A stretch of DNA of 50,629 nt from an uncultured Prevotellaceae bacterium (GTDB taxonomy: Bacteria > Bacteroidota > Bacteroidia > Bacteroidales > Bacteroidaceae): assembly GCA_902776665.1 (NCBI GenBank), contig CACYQZ010000015.1, positions 1 to 50,629 on the forward strand. Reading direction: 5' to 3'. The notes below the pieces were generated by a model, which worked only from the letters and a program-made list of their open reading frames with translations, had not been told where the DNA came from and ran no database searches. Positions 1-9,147 of the stretch are shown one piece after another. The position numbers were made by a program, and so were the translations under genes. The number at the start of each line of letters is the position of its first letter. Positions within the stretch are counted from its first letter, which is position 1.

Positions 1-1
1 C

Positions 2-1636
2 GATTTCAGCCTGCAATACATTCGAAACAAAAATCTCAGCCATTCCACCCAGACCACAAGCGACTCGGCTTCGGTGCTCAACGAAATGCTGACGCGAGGC
101 TCTTACGAAAATCAAAGAATCTTTGCCGACGGTTCCATCAGCGGCGGTGCGAAAATCATCGCCGACATGCTTCGATGGGGTTTTAGTGCCGACTACGACC
201 GATTCTCCGCCGACCGCTTCTCGCTCAGCGACATTCAATATACCGACGGCCAGACACCGCGCGACTTCCGCAACACCTACCACGACAGCGGCCATCAGAC
301 GTGGAACATCAAGGCGAACACCAAGTACGAAATCTGCTGGCCCGACAAGAAAATCACGCCCGAATACGAATACAACTACAAGTACAACAAAACCTCGAAT
401 ATGCTCTATCGGCTGGACAGGCTCGCCGACTGCGATTCCACGATTTGGGATATGCTGCCGTCGGCCCGCGAAGCCTTGATTGACGTGCTCGACCGCCCCA
501 ACAGCTACGATTTCCACGAGTACCAGAATCACCATCGCTTCAAGCTTGCCGTGACTTCGGGAAAAGAATATTCCAATGACGAAAAGAAAGGCTTTGTGAC
601 ATACTGGCGACTGCGACTTCCGTTACACATCGCACACAATAACCTTTATTACAACCGCCTCGGACGGCACGACGTCAGGAGGCACGCCGTGTTCTTCGAG
701 CCGGAACTAAAAGTCGAGGGAAACATCGCAGACATCAAATGGGCGTTCAACGGTAGCATTTCATCGTCGATTCCCGATATGACGACGCTTGTCAATTACC
801 GCGACGACACCAATCCGCTCAACATCCGACTTGGCAACCCCGACCTGCGCAATCAGCACAACTACAGCGCATCGCTCGACCTTCGGCGTTGGATAAGCAG
901 CCATCAGCAGTCATACTGGATGAACATCGGCTACAACCAGCGCGACAACTCCGTCGCCTACGCCACCGAATTCGACAAGACGACCGGCATCTCCACCGTG
1001 CGACCCGTCAGCGTGAACGGCAACTGGAGCACCAACGCCAGTTTCGGCCTCGGACGTGCGCTCGGAAAGTCCGACAAGTTCACCATCAACAACCAACTGC
1101 GCTACAACTACCACCACAGCGTCGATATGGCGACCGTCTCGGGCTTCGCCTCGACCGTGCGCAGCATCGTCAACAACCACCAGTTCAGCGACAACCTCAG
1201 GCTGACCTTCCGCCCCAACGACAACTACGAATTCACGCTGCACGGCGGCGGTACCTATTATCTTGTAAACAGCCGTCGCGAGGGTTTTGAGGACATCAAC
1301 GCCGGCGACTACCAAGTCGGCTTCAACACGACGCTGAACCTGCCGGCGAAGTTCCAGTTCACCACCGACCTGACGATGTACGCCCGTCGCGGCTATCAGC
1401 AAAGCGAGATGAACACCACCGACTGGGTCTGGAACGCCGAACTGACGCGCAGTTTCCTCAACGGAAAACTCCTCGCCATACTCAAGGGCTACGACATCCT
1501 GCAACAACTCTCCAACACGCGCTACGTGATGAACGAGCAGGGTCGCACCGAGTCGTGGCACAACGGCATTCCGCGCTACGTGATGCTCTCGCTTTCGTAT
1601 CGATTCAATGTTGTGCCGAAGCAGAAAAATCAGTGA
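2..1636 (+). CDS. TonB-dependent outer-membrane receptor, C-terminal part (5' end outside window)
   Basis: The frame is open from base 2 with no upstream stop, so this is the last ~544 codons of a longer gene; the first internal Met is at 74. The visible protein is a run of alternating hydrophobic/aromatic and polar residues, rich in Y, N, R and D, as in outer-membrane beta-strands, and ends with a typical last strand (MLSLSYRFNV) and a short polar tail. It resembles the barrel of the Bacteroidota 'outer membrane beta-barrel family protein' type (OMP_b-brl_3), which usually has an N-terminal carboxypeptidase-regulatory-like domain and a plug; those parts lie outside the window. Such proteins import ligands or act as outer-membrane channels using TonB energy. 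The ligand cannot be inferred. No SusD-like partner is next to it. Confidence 0.75.
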   Translation, partial: DFSLQYIRNKNLSHSTQTTSDSASVLNEMLTRGSYENQRIFADGSISGGAKIIADMLRWGFSADYDRFSADRFSLSDIQYTDGQTPRDFRNTYHDSGHQTWNIKANTKYEICWPDKKITPEYEYNYKYNKTSNMLYRLDRLADCDSTIWDMLPSAREALIDVLDRPNSYDFHEYQNHHRFKLAVTSGKEYSNDEKKGFVTYWRLRLPLHIAHNNLYYNRLGRHDVRRHAVFFEPELKVEGNIADIKWAFNGSISSSIPDMTTLVNYRDDTNPLNIRLGNPDLRNQHNYSASLDLRRWISSHQQSYWMNIGYNQRDNSVAYATEFDKTTGISTVRPVSVNGNWSTNASFGLGRALGKSDKFTINNQLRYNYHHSVDMATVSGFASTVRSIVNNHQFSDNLRLTFRPNDNYEFTLHGGGTYYLVNSRREGFEDINAGDYQVGFNTTLNLPAKFQFTTDLTMYARRGYQQSEMNTTDWVWNAELTRSFLNGKLLAILKGYDILQQLSNTRYVMNEQGRTESWHNGIPRYVMLSLSYRFNVVPKQKNQ

Positions 1637-1704
1637 AAAGAATAAGTTTTTTGGAAAATGACGGAACGATGAAAGATTCTGACACGAAAATTTTGGCAAA
1701 CCAA

Positions 1705-1797
1705 AATTGTTCGCTAAATTTGCAGCGTATGATTAAGTTTAGCAACGGCGGAAAGCACATCTACACCTATGATGCTTCGGGCAGGAAACCAGAAACC
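1705..1797 (+). pseudogene. Remnant of an RHS/YD-repeat gene
   Basis: In one frame this short stretch reads LNLQR-MIKFSNGGKHIYTYDASGRK, which matches the RHS/YD-repeat signature of Bacteroidales RHS proteins (LNLPQ.I.F.NG..I.YTYDA.GRK). The match starts near 1705 and is lost after about 1785; the frame stops at 1813-1815 inside a terminator hairpin. No other RHS sequence is nearby, so this is a decayed fragment of a large RHS or polymorphic-toxin gene, or the target of a past deletion. A TAAATTTG box (1714-1721) lies inside it and an ATG follows at 1729, so a 28-residue peptide could in principle be made. Confidence 0.55.
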
Positions 1798-1798
1798 T

Positions 1799-1838
1799 CA
1801 CGGACTTCGCTTTGAAGTTCGTGATTTTTTTTCTTTTT
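1799..1838 (+). terminator. Rho-independent terminator
   Basis: A 10-bp stem (1799-1808 with 1814-1823, one G-T pair) closes a 5-nt loop and is followed by A and a long T-rich run (1825-1838). It would end transcription from the TonB receptor gene and the RHS remnant. Confidence 0.8.
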
Positions 1839-1883
1839 TGCGTTAATCTTTCCAAATCTGATGAATTATTCGGTTTTATTTGT

Positions 1884-1913
1884 TATCTTTGCAGAATGAT
1901 TTTCGTATCTTTG
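1884..1913 (+). promoter_or_regulatory. Two tandem Bacteroidota -7 boxes upstream of the small barrel gene
   Basis: TATCTTTG occurs at 1884-1891 and again at 1906-1913, 22 bases apart, each followed by GCA. Both fit the TAnnTTTG -7 consensus. The second is 39 bases before the ATG at 1953. A clear TTTG at the usual 19-base distance is not obvious for either. Confidence 0.55.
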
Positions 1914-1952
1914 CAACCGAAATCACATTTATCAATTAAAAGAATATTTACA

Positions 1953-2669
1953 ATGAAAAAAATCGTATTATTGGCCGCATTTGTATGTTGCGCAACCATT
2001 ACAACTGCGCAAAACCTGCAAGGACAGTTCTCTTTGAAGCCGATGGCTGGTATCAATCTCACGGGGGTGAATGGTGGAGTCATCAGCGATTTCTATCACA
2101 ATAAGGTGCGCTTCACTGCCGGATTGGAAACAGAATATGGCATAACTCCGTGGTTGGGCGTATCGCTGGGTGCCATCTATTCTCAGCAAGGGGCGAAAAT
2201 TGATGGTGGAATAGAATCTTTTTATGAGGATGAAAGAGGACTCCATCACTATTCGTTTATAGAAACTATTGGAAAAGTGCACAGTGAATACATCATTTTT
2301 CCATTGATGGCGAATTTCTATATTCCTCAAGTGAAAGGACTTGCCGTGAAAACGGGCTTACAATTAGGCTTGCTAACAAGCAGTAAAATGGAGGCCGACG
2401 TTGTAATGATAGAAATGGTCACAGTTCCTTATAGCGGTATCGTTGACGATGTTCCACATCCGATTTATAGAAGTTCTAGAGTGGTTCAGTCAGACGTCTG
2501 CAAGTCTGTCGACTTCGGCATTCCCGTCGGTCTTTCGTATGAATATAAGAATGTGGTACTCGACGCCCGCTACTATTTCGGTTTGACAAAAATTGATAAC
2601 ACGCCCGAACCTGAAGATGTTCGCAACCGTCATTTCAGTTTTACGTTGGGCTATAGATTTCGATTATAA
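1953..2669 (+). CDS. Small outer-membrane beta-barrel protein (PorT/OMP_b-brl_2 type)
   Basis: 238 residues. The open frame extends upstream to 1812, but the start at 1953 gives a clean signal peptide (MKKIVLLAAFVCCATI... cut after TTAQ) and lies just after two promoter boxes, so it is chosen. The mature part shows amphipathic strand patterns with glycine-rich turns (KPMAGINLTGVNGG, TAGLETEYGITPWLGVSLGAIYS) and ends GYRFRL with a C-terminal hydrophobic residue, as in outer-membrane barrels of about 8 strands. The family is large and mostly uncharacterised in Bacteroidota; specific function unknown. Its 3' end is 27 bases from pgm, so read-through is possible. Confidence 0.7.
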   Translation: MKKIVLLAAFVCCATITTAQNLQGQFSLKPMAGINLTGVNGGVISDFYHNKVRFTAGLETEYGITPWLGVSLGAIYSQQGAKIDGGIESFYEDERGLHHYSFIETIGKVHSEYIIFPLMANFYIPQVKGLAVKTGLQLGLLTSSKMEADVVMIEMVTVPYSGIVDDVPHPIYRSSRVVQSDVCKSVDFGIPVGLSYEYKNVVLDARYYFGLTKIDNTPEPEDVRNRHFSFTLGYRFRL

Positions 2670-2696
2670 TGAACAAACAAAAAACATAAAAACAAT

Positions 2697-4445
2697 ATGG
2701 AAACAAACAAAGAATTGATTGCCCAATGTGAGGCAAGGGCCAAGCAATGGCTCACCCCCTCGTTCGACGAGGAGACACGCAAGGAAGTTCAGGCAATGCT
2801 TGACAGTGAGGACAAAACGGCGCTCATCGACGCTTTCTACCGCGACCTGGAATTTGGCACGGGCGGACTGCGCGGCATTATGGGTGCGGGTACGAACCGA
2901 ATGAACATCTACATCGTGGGAATGGCGACGCAGGGCTTCGCCAACTATATCCTGAAGGCTTTTCCGGGTAAGCAATGCTCGGTGGTGGTGGGTCACGACT
3001 GCCGCAACAACGGACGGCTGTTTGCCGAAACTGTCGCCAACATTTTCTCGGCCAACGGCATCAAGGCTTATCTCTTCGAGAGTTTGCGCCCGACGCCCGA
3101 AATTTCCTACGCGATTCGCCACCTCGGCTGTCAGGCCGGTGTGAACGTGACGGCGTCGCACAACCCGAAGGAATACAACGGCTACAAGGCCTATTGGGAT
3201 GACGGCGCACAGGTGTTGGCCCCGCACGACAAGGGCATTATCGACGAGGTGAACAAGGTGACGATTGACGACGTGAAATTCGAGGGAAACAAGGAACTCA
3301 TCGTGCCGATTGGCGGTGAAATGGACTGGGACTATCTGCAGGCCGTGAAGGAGGCGATGGTTGACCAAGACGTGATTCTGCGCAACAAAGACTTGAACAT
3401 CGTCTATTCGCCGCTGCACGGATGCGGTCGCGTCATCGTTCCTGAAGCCCTGCGCTCGTGGGGTTTCCAGAACATCCACGTGGTGCCCGAGCAGATGACT
3501 ATCGACGGCAATTTCCCGACCGTGGTCAGTCCGAATCCCGAGAATGCCGAGGCGATGACGATGGGAATGAACCTCGGAACGCGCCTGAATGCCGACTTGG
3601 TGATTGCCAGCGACCCCGACGCCGACCGTCTGGCCATCGTCTGCCGCAATGCGAAGGGCGAATGGGAGATTCTGAATGGCAACCAGACCTGTATGATGTT
3701 CTCGTGGTATATCATCGCCAACAAGAAGAAACTCGGCCAGTTGAAGGGTAACGAATTTATCGTGAAAACCATTGTGACGACCGAACTCATCGCCGAAATC
3801 GCGAAGAAAAACGGTGTGGAATATCGCGACTGCTACACGGGATTCAAGTGGATTGCCAATGAAATTCGCGTGAGCGAGGGCGTGAAGAAATACATCGGTG
3901 GCGGCGAAGAGTCGTTTGGCTTCCTGCCGTTCGACAAGGTTCGCGACAAGGATTCCCCTGCGTCGATTTGCCTGATTTGCGAGATTGCAGCGTGGGCGAA
4001 AGACAATGGAAAAACGCTCTACGACCTGCTGATGGACATTTACGCCGAGTATGGTTTCTCGTTCGAGCATACGATCAACGTGGTGCGCCCGGGCAAGACG
4101 GGTGCCGACGAAATCCGCCAGATGATGGAGAATTTCCGTCAGGAGCCGCCGAAGGACCTCGGTGGTTCGGAAGTGTGCCTGTGGAAAGACTTCCAGAAAC
4201 TCGAAATGCGCAAGGCCGACGGCACGGTCGAGAAACTCGATATGCCCGACACGTCGAACGTGCTGCAATGGTTCTGCACCGACGGCACGAAAGTCAGCGT
4301 GCGTCCGAGTGGCACCGAGCCGAAAATCAAGTTCTATCTTGAGGTGAAAGACGCTTCAATGCGCAGTGCCGCCGACTACGAGCGTTGTCTGGCCGATGCG
4401 AAAAAGAAGGTCGAAGCCATCAAAAAGAGCCTGAAACTCGACTAA
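2697..4445 (+). CDS. pgm: Phosphoglucomutase/phosphomannomutase (alpha-D-phosphohexomutase)
   Basis: 582 residues, the usual length for the long bacterial form. It interconverts hexose 1- and 6-phosphates in the cytoplasm, feeding glycogen and nucleotide-sugar synthesis. All four signature loops are visible: the phosphoserine loop TASHNP (Ser154), the metal loop DPDADR (306-311), the sugar-specificity loop GGEESFGF (about 402-409) and the C-terminal phosphate-binding loop RPSGTEPKIKFY. Substrate preference (glucose versus mannose) cannot be decided from sequence alone. It lies 34 bases before the beta-galactosidase gene on the same strand, which fits joint use in galactoside utilisation. Confidence 0.93.
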   Translation: METNKELIAQCEARAKQWLTPSFDEETRKEVQAMLDSEDKTALIDAFYRDLEFGTGGLRGIMGAGTNRMNIYIVGMATQGFANYILKAFPGKQCSVVVGHDCRNNGRLFAETVANIFSANGIKAYLFESLRPTPEISYAIRHLGCQAGVNVTASHNPKEYNGYKAYWDDGAQVLAPHDKGIIDEVNKVTIDDVKFEGNKELIVPIGGEMDWDYLQAVKEAMVDQDVILRNKDLNIVYSPLHGCGRVIVPEALRSWGFQNIHVVPEQMTIDGNFPTVVSPNPENAEAMTMGMNLGTRLNADLVIASDPDADRLAIVCRNAKGEWEILNGNQTCMMFSWYIIANKKKLGQLKGNEFIVKTIVTTELIAEIAKKNGVEYRDCYTGFKWIANEIRVSEGVKKYIGGGEESFGFLPFDKVRDKDSPASICLICEIAAWAKDNGKTLYDLLMDIYAEYGFSFEHTINVVRPGKTGADEIRQMMENFRQEPPKDLGGSEVCLWKDFQKLEMRKADGTVEKLDMPDTSNVLQWFCTDGTKVSVRPSGTEPKIKFYLEVKDASMRSAADYERCLADAKKKVEAIKKSLKLD

Positions 4446-4479
4446 TTATCCGAAAAATCAAAAAAACAAGTTCCAAAAT

Positions 4480-7400
4480 ATGAAGAAACGAATCTTTCTT
4501 ACCACCACGCTGGTGATTTTGACCCTCTGTGGGTTCCTCAAGTTCCCAATCCTCGCCAACCCTGCGCCCAACTGGAAACCTGCGACGCTGATGCCCATCC
4601 AGACGAGGCTCGACGGCTTTGAATACGGCAGCGCCGAGGCCCCCGACGGCACGGAATGGCAGTCGCCCGAACGATTGGGCTACAACAAAATGCAACCGAG
4701 GGCGTGGTTTGTGTCGTTTGCCTCGGCGGAAGAGGCGCGGAAGGTGCTTCCCGAGTACAGTTCACGGCGCATCAGCCTCGACGGAACGTGGAAGTTCCAT
4801 TTCGCCAAAACGCCCGACGAGCGTCCGCTCGATTTCTACAAAAAGGACTTCGACTGCTCGGCGTGGGACGACATTCCCGTGCCGTCGAACTGGAACATCG
4901 TGGGGTTGAAGAAAGGTTCGTGGAACGAGGAGAAAGGCCGTTGGGAAGGCAAATACGGCGTTCCCATCTATGTGAACCAGCCCGTGATTTTCTACCACGA
5001 GCGCAAGGTCGATGACTGGCGCGAGGGTGTGATGCGCACGCCACCGACGAACTGGACGACCTACGAATATCGCAACGAAGTGGGTTCGTATCGCCGCACG
5101 TTCACCGTGCCGAAAGAGTGGAAGAAACAGGAGATTTTCGTCGAGTTCGACGGTGTCGATTCGTTTTTCTACCTTTGGGTGAATGGAAAATACGTCGGTT
5201 TCTCGAAAAATTCGCGCGACGCTGCCCGTTTCGACATCACGAAGTATGCGAAAGTGGGTGAAAACTCGATTTCGGTCGAGGTCTATCGCAATTCTGACGG
5301 CTCGTTCCTCGAAGCGCAGGATATGTTCCGCCTGCCGGGCATTTTCCGCAGCGTCAGCGTCTATGCCACGCCGAAAGTCCGCTTCCAAGACCTGCGCGTC
5401 AGGGCCGACTGGGCTGGTCGTCGGGCTTGGCTGATAGTCGATGCGTTGGTGAAGAACCACAACAAGTTCCCGAAGGACTACAAAGTCGTCTATAGCCTCT
5501 ACGAAAACGACCTTTATTCCGACGAAAACCGCCAAATCATCGCGCCGTCGCCGCGCATCGACCTGAGTGCGACGACCATCAAGCCGTGGAGTGCCGAAGA
5601 GCCGAATCTCTACGTGCTCGTGGCCGAGTTGAAAGACCACAAAGGTCGCACCACAGAGGCCATTTCGACGCAAATCGGCTTCCGAACGGTGGAAATTCGT
5701 GACACGAAAGCCGAAAACGACGAGTTTGGACTGGCTGGACGCTATTTCTATGTCAATGGAAAAACCGTGAAACTCAAGGGTGTGAACCGCCACGAGACGA
5801 ATCCCGAAACGGGCCACGCCATCACGCGAGAGCAGATGCTTGAAGAGGTGATGATGATGAAGCGGGCGAACATCAACCACGTGCGCACGTCGCACTATTC
5901 CTGCGACCCGTATTTCTACTATCTCTGCAACAAATACGGCATCTATCTCGAAGCCGAGGCCAACCTCGAAAGCCATCAATATTATTATGGCAAGGAGTCG
6001 CTGTCGCATCCCGTCGAATGGCGTGCGGCCCACGTGGCTCGAATGATGGAATTGGCGCACGCTCGCGTCAACGACCCGTCGATTGTCATCTGGAGTTTGG
6101 GCAACGAGGCAGGTCCTGGCGACAATTTCAAGGCGTCGTACAGGGCTTTGAAAGATTTCGACCCGACGCGCCCCGTACAGTACGAGCGCAACAACGACAT
6201 CGTCGATATGGGTTCAAACCAGTATCCGTCGGTGAAGTGGGTGCAGGAGGCCGTGAAGGGTACGGCGAACATCAAATATCCGTTCCACATCTCGGAATAT
6301 GCCCATTCGATGGGCAATGCCGTCGGCAATCTGAAAGATTATTGGGACGCCATCGAATCGTCGAATTTCATTATGGGCGGTGCGATTTGGGACTGGATTG
6401 ACCAGAGCCTCTATAATTATTCATCACCCAACACCCAACACCCATCACCCAACACCCATCACCAGAAATATTTAGCCTACGGTGGCGACTTCGGCGACAC
6501 GCCCAACGATGGCCAGTTTGTGATGAACGGCATCATTTTCGGCGATTTGCAGCCCAAACCGCAGTATTTCGACGTGAAAAAAGTCTATCAGAACATCAAA
6601 ATCGATTGGGATTGCGCTTGTCGCGACGGTGTCAATATCGTCAATAAAAACTATTTCACCGACCTCTCGAACCTCGATTGCCATTTCAAGGTGCTGGCCG
6701 ACGGCGAGGTGGTGAAGGAAGGCACGATTGACATCGACAGCATTGCGCCGCGAACGGTCGAATTCGTGGAAATTCCCGAACTGAAGAATTTCGACCCGAA
6801 AGACGGACGCGAGTATTTCGTCAATTTCGAGTTCCGACTGAAGCGCGATATGCCGTGGGCAAAGGCGGGATATGTGCAGGCCGACGAACAACTGGGTCTG
6901 AGGATTCCGAAAGACGCTTCGGTGATGATGGTCAATGGAAAAATCGATGTGACGGAAGCCAACGGACTGCTTCGCCTGAGCGGAAATGGTTTTGATGTGG
7001 CATTCGACCGTGCCGACGGAAGCATCCGCAGCCTCAGTTATGGCGGTCGGAAAGTGTTTGAAGACGGTTGCGGACCGCGCCTCGATGCGTTCCGTGCGTG
7101 GGTGAACAACGACAACTGGGCCTATCAGAATTGGTATGCCAACGGACTGCACAACCTCAAGCACAAAAACGTGACGCCGACGGGCTATTACCTCGAAAAC
7201 AACTCAAACGGTAGCATTTCCGTGGCCTTTGAAATCGAGTCTCAAGCACCCAACGGAGCGAAACTCGAAGGTAGCGACCGCAATTGGAAGCGCCTCACCG
7301 AATTCACCGATAAACCCTTTGGCAAGGACGATTTCAAGTTCCACCAAAACCTAATTTACACCATCTATCCCGACGGCAGCGTCGAAGCGAATGTCGCCAT

Positions 7401-8601
7401 CACGTCGAACAATCCGCAACTGGTGCTTCCGCGCCTTGGCTATGTGATGAAAACGCCCTCGACGATGGAGAATTTCCGTTACTACGGACGCGGTCCCATC
7501 GACAATTATCCCGACCGAAAATCGTCGCAATTCATCGGAATCTACAGCAACAAAGTGGCCGACGAATTCGAAAATTTCCCGAAGCCGCAGGATATGGCCA
7601 ACCATCAAGACACGCGCTGGTGCTCGCTCACCGACGACAATGGCGCAGGAGCCCTGTTTATCGGTCGTGAGCCGATGTCGGTCAGTGTGTTGCCGTGGTC
7701 GGCGCAGGAACTCGCAATGGCGAACCATCCGCACGAACTGCCTGCTTCGTCGGGCAACTGGCTGCATCTCGATATGGCGATTACAGGACTCGGCGGTAAC
7801 TCTTGCGGACAAGGCGGTCCGCTCGAGCCCGACCGCGTGAAAGCCTCGGCCCATCGGTTCAGTTTTATGATTCGTCCGCTCGACAGCCAACATTCGACCA
7901 ATAACATTCGAAATTCACGATTCACCGGTCTGTTGCCGCTGCAAATCACACGCGACCAGAGCGGCCTCGTCACCATCATGCCGAGGTACAGCGAATTGTA
8001 CTACAAAATCGTGCCCGAAAACGCCACGGAAAAGCAAATCAAGGAGACAAGAGCATTGCGCTACATCGGTCCGTTCAACCTGCGCGAAGGCGGCAAGGTC
8101 GTGGCCTGCCACAAAATCGATGCCAACGGCCACTTCCCGACCTCTTCACCGCTTTTCACGGAGTCGTTCAGCAAAATCGACCACATTCCCGTCACGGTGA
8201 CTTTCGCCAGCAGCGTTGAGAGTGGCGAGGGCGATGCCGAGCATCTCGTCGATGGCAATCCCAATACCTATTGGCACACGATGTGGAGCGTCACCGTGGC
8301 GAATTATCCCCACTGGATTGACTTCGACTGCGGCACGCAGAAACGGCTCAAGGGATTCGTCTATCTGCCCCGTCAGGACTCGTCAAACGGCCATATCAAG
8401 CAGTATCGCGTACAGGTTTCCAACGACGGAAAAACGTGGAGCGAACCCGTTTGCGAAGGCCAGTTCGACGCGGGTGGCAAAGAAAAGCGCGTCCTTTTCG
8501 CCAAGCCGCAGCAAGCCCGCTACCTTCGTTTCACCGCCCTTTCCTCGCAAGACGGTCGCGACTTTGCGACGGGGGCAGAGTTCTCGGTGCTGGAAGAGTA
8601 A
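4480..8601 (+). CDS. Secreted GH2 beta-galactosidase with C-terminal F5/8 type C (discoidin/CBM32-like) domain
   Basis: 1373 residues. An N-terminal hydrophobic signal segment (residues ~4-27) suggests export to the periplasm or surface. Next come the GH2 sugar-binding jelly roll (~residues 70-300), an immunoglobulin-like domain, and a TIM barrel with acid/base Glu543 (SLGNEAGPG) and nucleophile Glu606 (ISEYAHSMGN), both as in LacZ. The domain-5 beta-galactosidase region carries YYGRGPIDNYPDRK. The last ~140 residues (from HIPVTVTFASS to the end) look like an F5/8 type C carbohydrate-binding module (WIDFDCG, KQYRVQVSNDGKTW, RYLRFTAL). It would release terminal beta-galactose from host or dietary glycans. 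Residues ~648-661 are encoded by a heptanucleotide array inserted in the loop before AYGGDFGDTPND (see repeat). A convergent terminator follows. Confidence 0.92.
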   Translation: MKKRIFLTTTLVILTLCGFLKFPILANPAPNWKPATLMPIQTRLDGFEYGSAEAPDGTEWQSPERLGYNKMQPRAWFVSFASAEEARKVLPEYSSRRISLDGTWKFHFAKTPDERPLDFYKKDFDCSAWDDIPVPSNWNIVGLKKGSWNEEKGRWEGKYGVPIYVNQPVIFYHERKVDDWREGVMRTPPTNWTTYEYRNEVGSYRRTFTVPKEWKKQEIFVEFDGVDSFFYLWVNGKYVGFSKNSRDAARFDITKYAKVGENSISVEVYRNSDGSFLEAQDMFRLPGIFRSVSVYATPKVRFQDLRVRADWAGRRAWLIVDALVKNHNKFPKDYKVVYSLYENDLYSDENRQIIAPSPRIDLSATTIKPWSAEEPNLYVLVAELKDHKGRTTEAISTQIGFRTVEIRDTKAENDEFGLAGRYFYVNGKTVKLKGVNRHETNPETGHAITREQMLEEVMMMKRANINHVRTSHYSCDPYFYYLCNKYGIYLEAEANLESHQYYYGKESLSHPVEWRAAHVARMMELAHARVNDPSIVIWSLGNEAGPGDNFKASYRALKDFDPTRPVQYERNNDIVDMGSNQYPSVKWVQEAVKGTANIKYPFHISEYAHSMGNAVGNLKDYWDAIESSNFIMGGAIWDWIDQSLYNYSSPNTQHPSPNTHHQKYLAYGGDFGDTPNDGQFVMNGIIFGDLQPKPQYFDVKKVYQNIKIDWDCACRDGVNIVNKNYFTDLSNLDCHFKVLADGEVVKEGTIDIDSIAPRTVEFVEIPELKNFDPKDGREYFVNFEFRLKRDMPWAKAGYVQADEQLGLRIPKDASVMMVNGKIDVTEANGLLRLSGNGFDVAFDRADGSIRSLSYGGRKVFEDGCGPRLDAFRAWVNNDNWAYQNWYANGLHNLKHKNVTPTGYYLENNSNGSISVAFEIESQAPNGAKLEGSDRNWKRLTEFTDKPFGKDDFKFHQNLIYTIYPDGSVEANVAITSNNPQLVLPRLGYVMKTPSTMENFRYYGRGPIDNYPDRKSSQFIGIYSNKVADEFENFPKPQDMANHQDTRWCSLTDDNGAGALFIGREPMSVSVLPWSAQELAMANHPHELPASSGNWLHLDMAITGLGGNSCGQGGPLEPDRVKASAHRFSFMIRPLDSQHSTNNIRNSRFTGLLPLQITRDQSGLVTIMPRYSELYYKIVPENATEKQIKETRALRYIGPFNLREGGKVVACHKIDANGHFPTSSPLFTESFSKIDHIPVTVTFASSVESGEGDAEHLVDGNPNTYWHTMWSVTVANYPHWIDFDCGTQKRLKGFVYLPRQDSSNGHIKQYRVQVSNDGKTWSEPVCEGQFDAGGKEKRVLFAKPQQARYLRFTALSSQDGRDFATGAEFSVLEE
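6422..6463 (+). repeat. In-frame heptanucleotide array (CAWCACC x6) inside the beta-galactosidase gene
   Basis: Six exact 7-base units in the order CATCACC, CAACACC, CAACACC, CATCACC, CAACACC, CATCACC. Total 42 bases, so the frame is kept; it encodes a Ser/Pro/Asn/Thr/His-rich stretch. By memory of E. coli LacZ, the segment between DQSL and AYGGDF is about ten residues longer here. Confidence 0.95.
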
Positions 8602-8622
8602 ATCGTAACTGAAAAACAATGA

Positions 8623-8670
8623 AATCGGGCGGAAACTTTCCAAAAATTGGAGTTTTCGCCCGATTCTTTT
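8623..8670. terminator. Bidirectional terminator between convergent genes
   Basis: A long imperfect hairpin: AATCGGGC (8623-8630) pairs with GCCCGATT (8658-8665), with further pairing inside around an A-rich loop, followed by CTTTT on the plus strand. It sits between the beta-galactosidase stop and the dedA stop. Confidence 0.65.
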
Positions 8671-8694
8671 GATGCTTTTTGCCGCCAAAAAACC

Positions 8695-9147
8695 TTAAAA
8701 CAGCGTCGCAACACTATACGCAAGCAGCACGTAGCGAAGGAATTTTCCGACGGTGATGCTGAGGAAGGAAAGGGGAATGTTGGCCCGCATCAGGCCGAGG
8801 GCGATGGTGATGGCACTGCCGAGCACGGGCAGAAAGGCGAAAAAGCCCATCAGCGCACCGCGACCCGCCATAAACCGCTCGGCACGGCGCAGGCTCTGTT
8901 CGCTGACGTGGAGGTATTTCTCAATCCAGTCGAGCCGTCCCATCCGTCCGACGCAATAGTTAAAAGCACCGCCCAAGACGTTTCCGACTGTGGCATAGAC
9001 GACGAGCGGCCACGGGTCGAGTCCGGCGGCGAGAAGTGCCAACATCACGGCCTCGCTGCTGAACGGGAAAAAGCTGCCGGCGAAAAATGCCGCGACAAAC
9101 ATACCCCAATAGCCGTAACCAGCCAGAAAATCAATGAGAAAATCCAT
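8695..9147 (-). CDS. DedA/YqaA-family membrane protein (SNARE-associated Golgi protein family)
   Basis: 150 residues from the Met at 9147; the frame could extend to 9189 but that would overlap the upstream gene much more. With the chosen start it overlaps that gene by 17 bases, typical of translational coupling. The protein is mostly transmembrane, with the family's re-entrant motif region (FFAGSFFPFSSEAVMLALLAAG) and the G..F.Y..GR pattern (NVLGGAFNYCVGR). DedA proteins are inner-membrane undecaprenyl-phosphate or phospholipid translocases/transport factors; the short YqaA-like branch is less well studied. Last gene of the galE-to-dedA minus-strand run. Confidence 0.8.
   Translation of the reverse strand: MDFLIDFLAGYGYWGMFVAAFFAGSFFPFSSEAVMLALLAAGLDPWPLVVYATVGNVLGGAFNYCVGRMGRLDWIEKYLHVSEQSLRRAERFMAGRGALMGFFAFLPVLGSAITIALGLMRANIPLSFLSITVGKFLRYVLLAYSVATLF

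Noticed and set aside
1555-1815. Complete 86-codon gene
   Set aside because: The first half overlaps the TonB receptor gene out of frame; only the RHS-like end is meaningful.
2664-4268. 534-codon open frame antisense to pgm
   Set aside because: It is the complement of a clear phosphohexomutase; protein is His/Arg/Val-rich with no motifs. Such shadows arise from the codon bias here.
4762-6060. 432-codon open frame antisense to the beta-galactosidase gene
   Set aside because: Overlaps the GH2 catalytic domain coding sequence; composition typical of a shadow frame.
6422-6463. CRISPR array
   Set aside because: Repeats are 7 bases without spacers and lie inside genes. The same holds for the other heptamer arrays; no cas genes are present.
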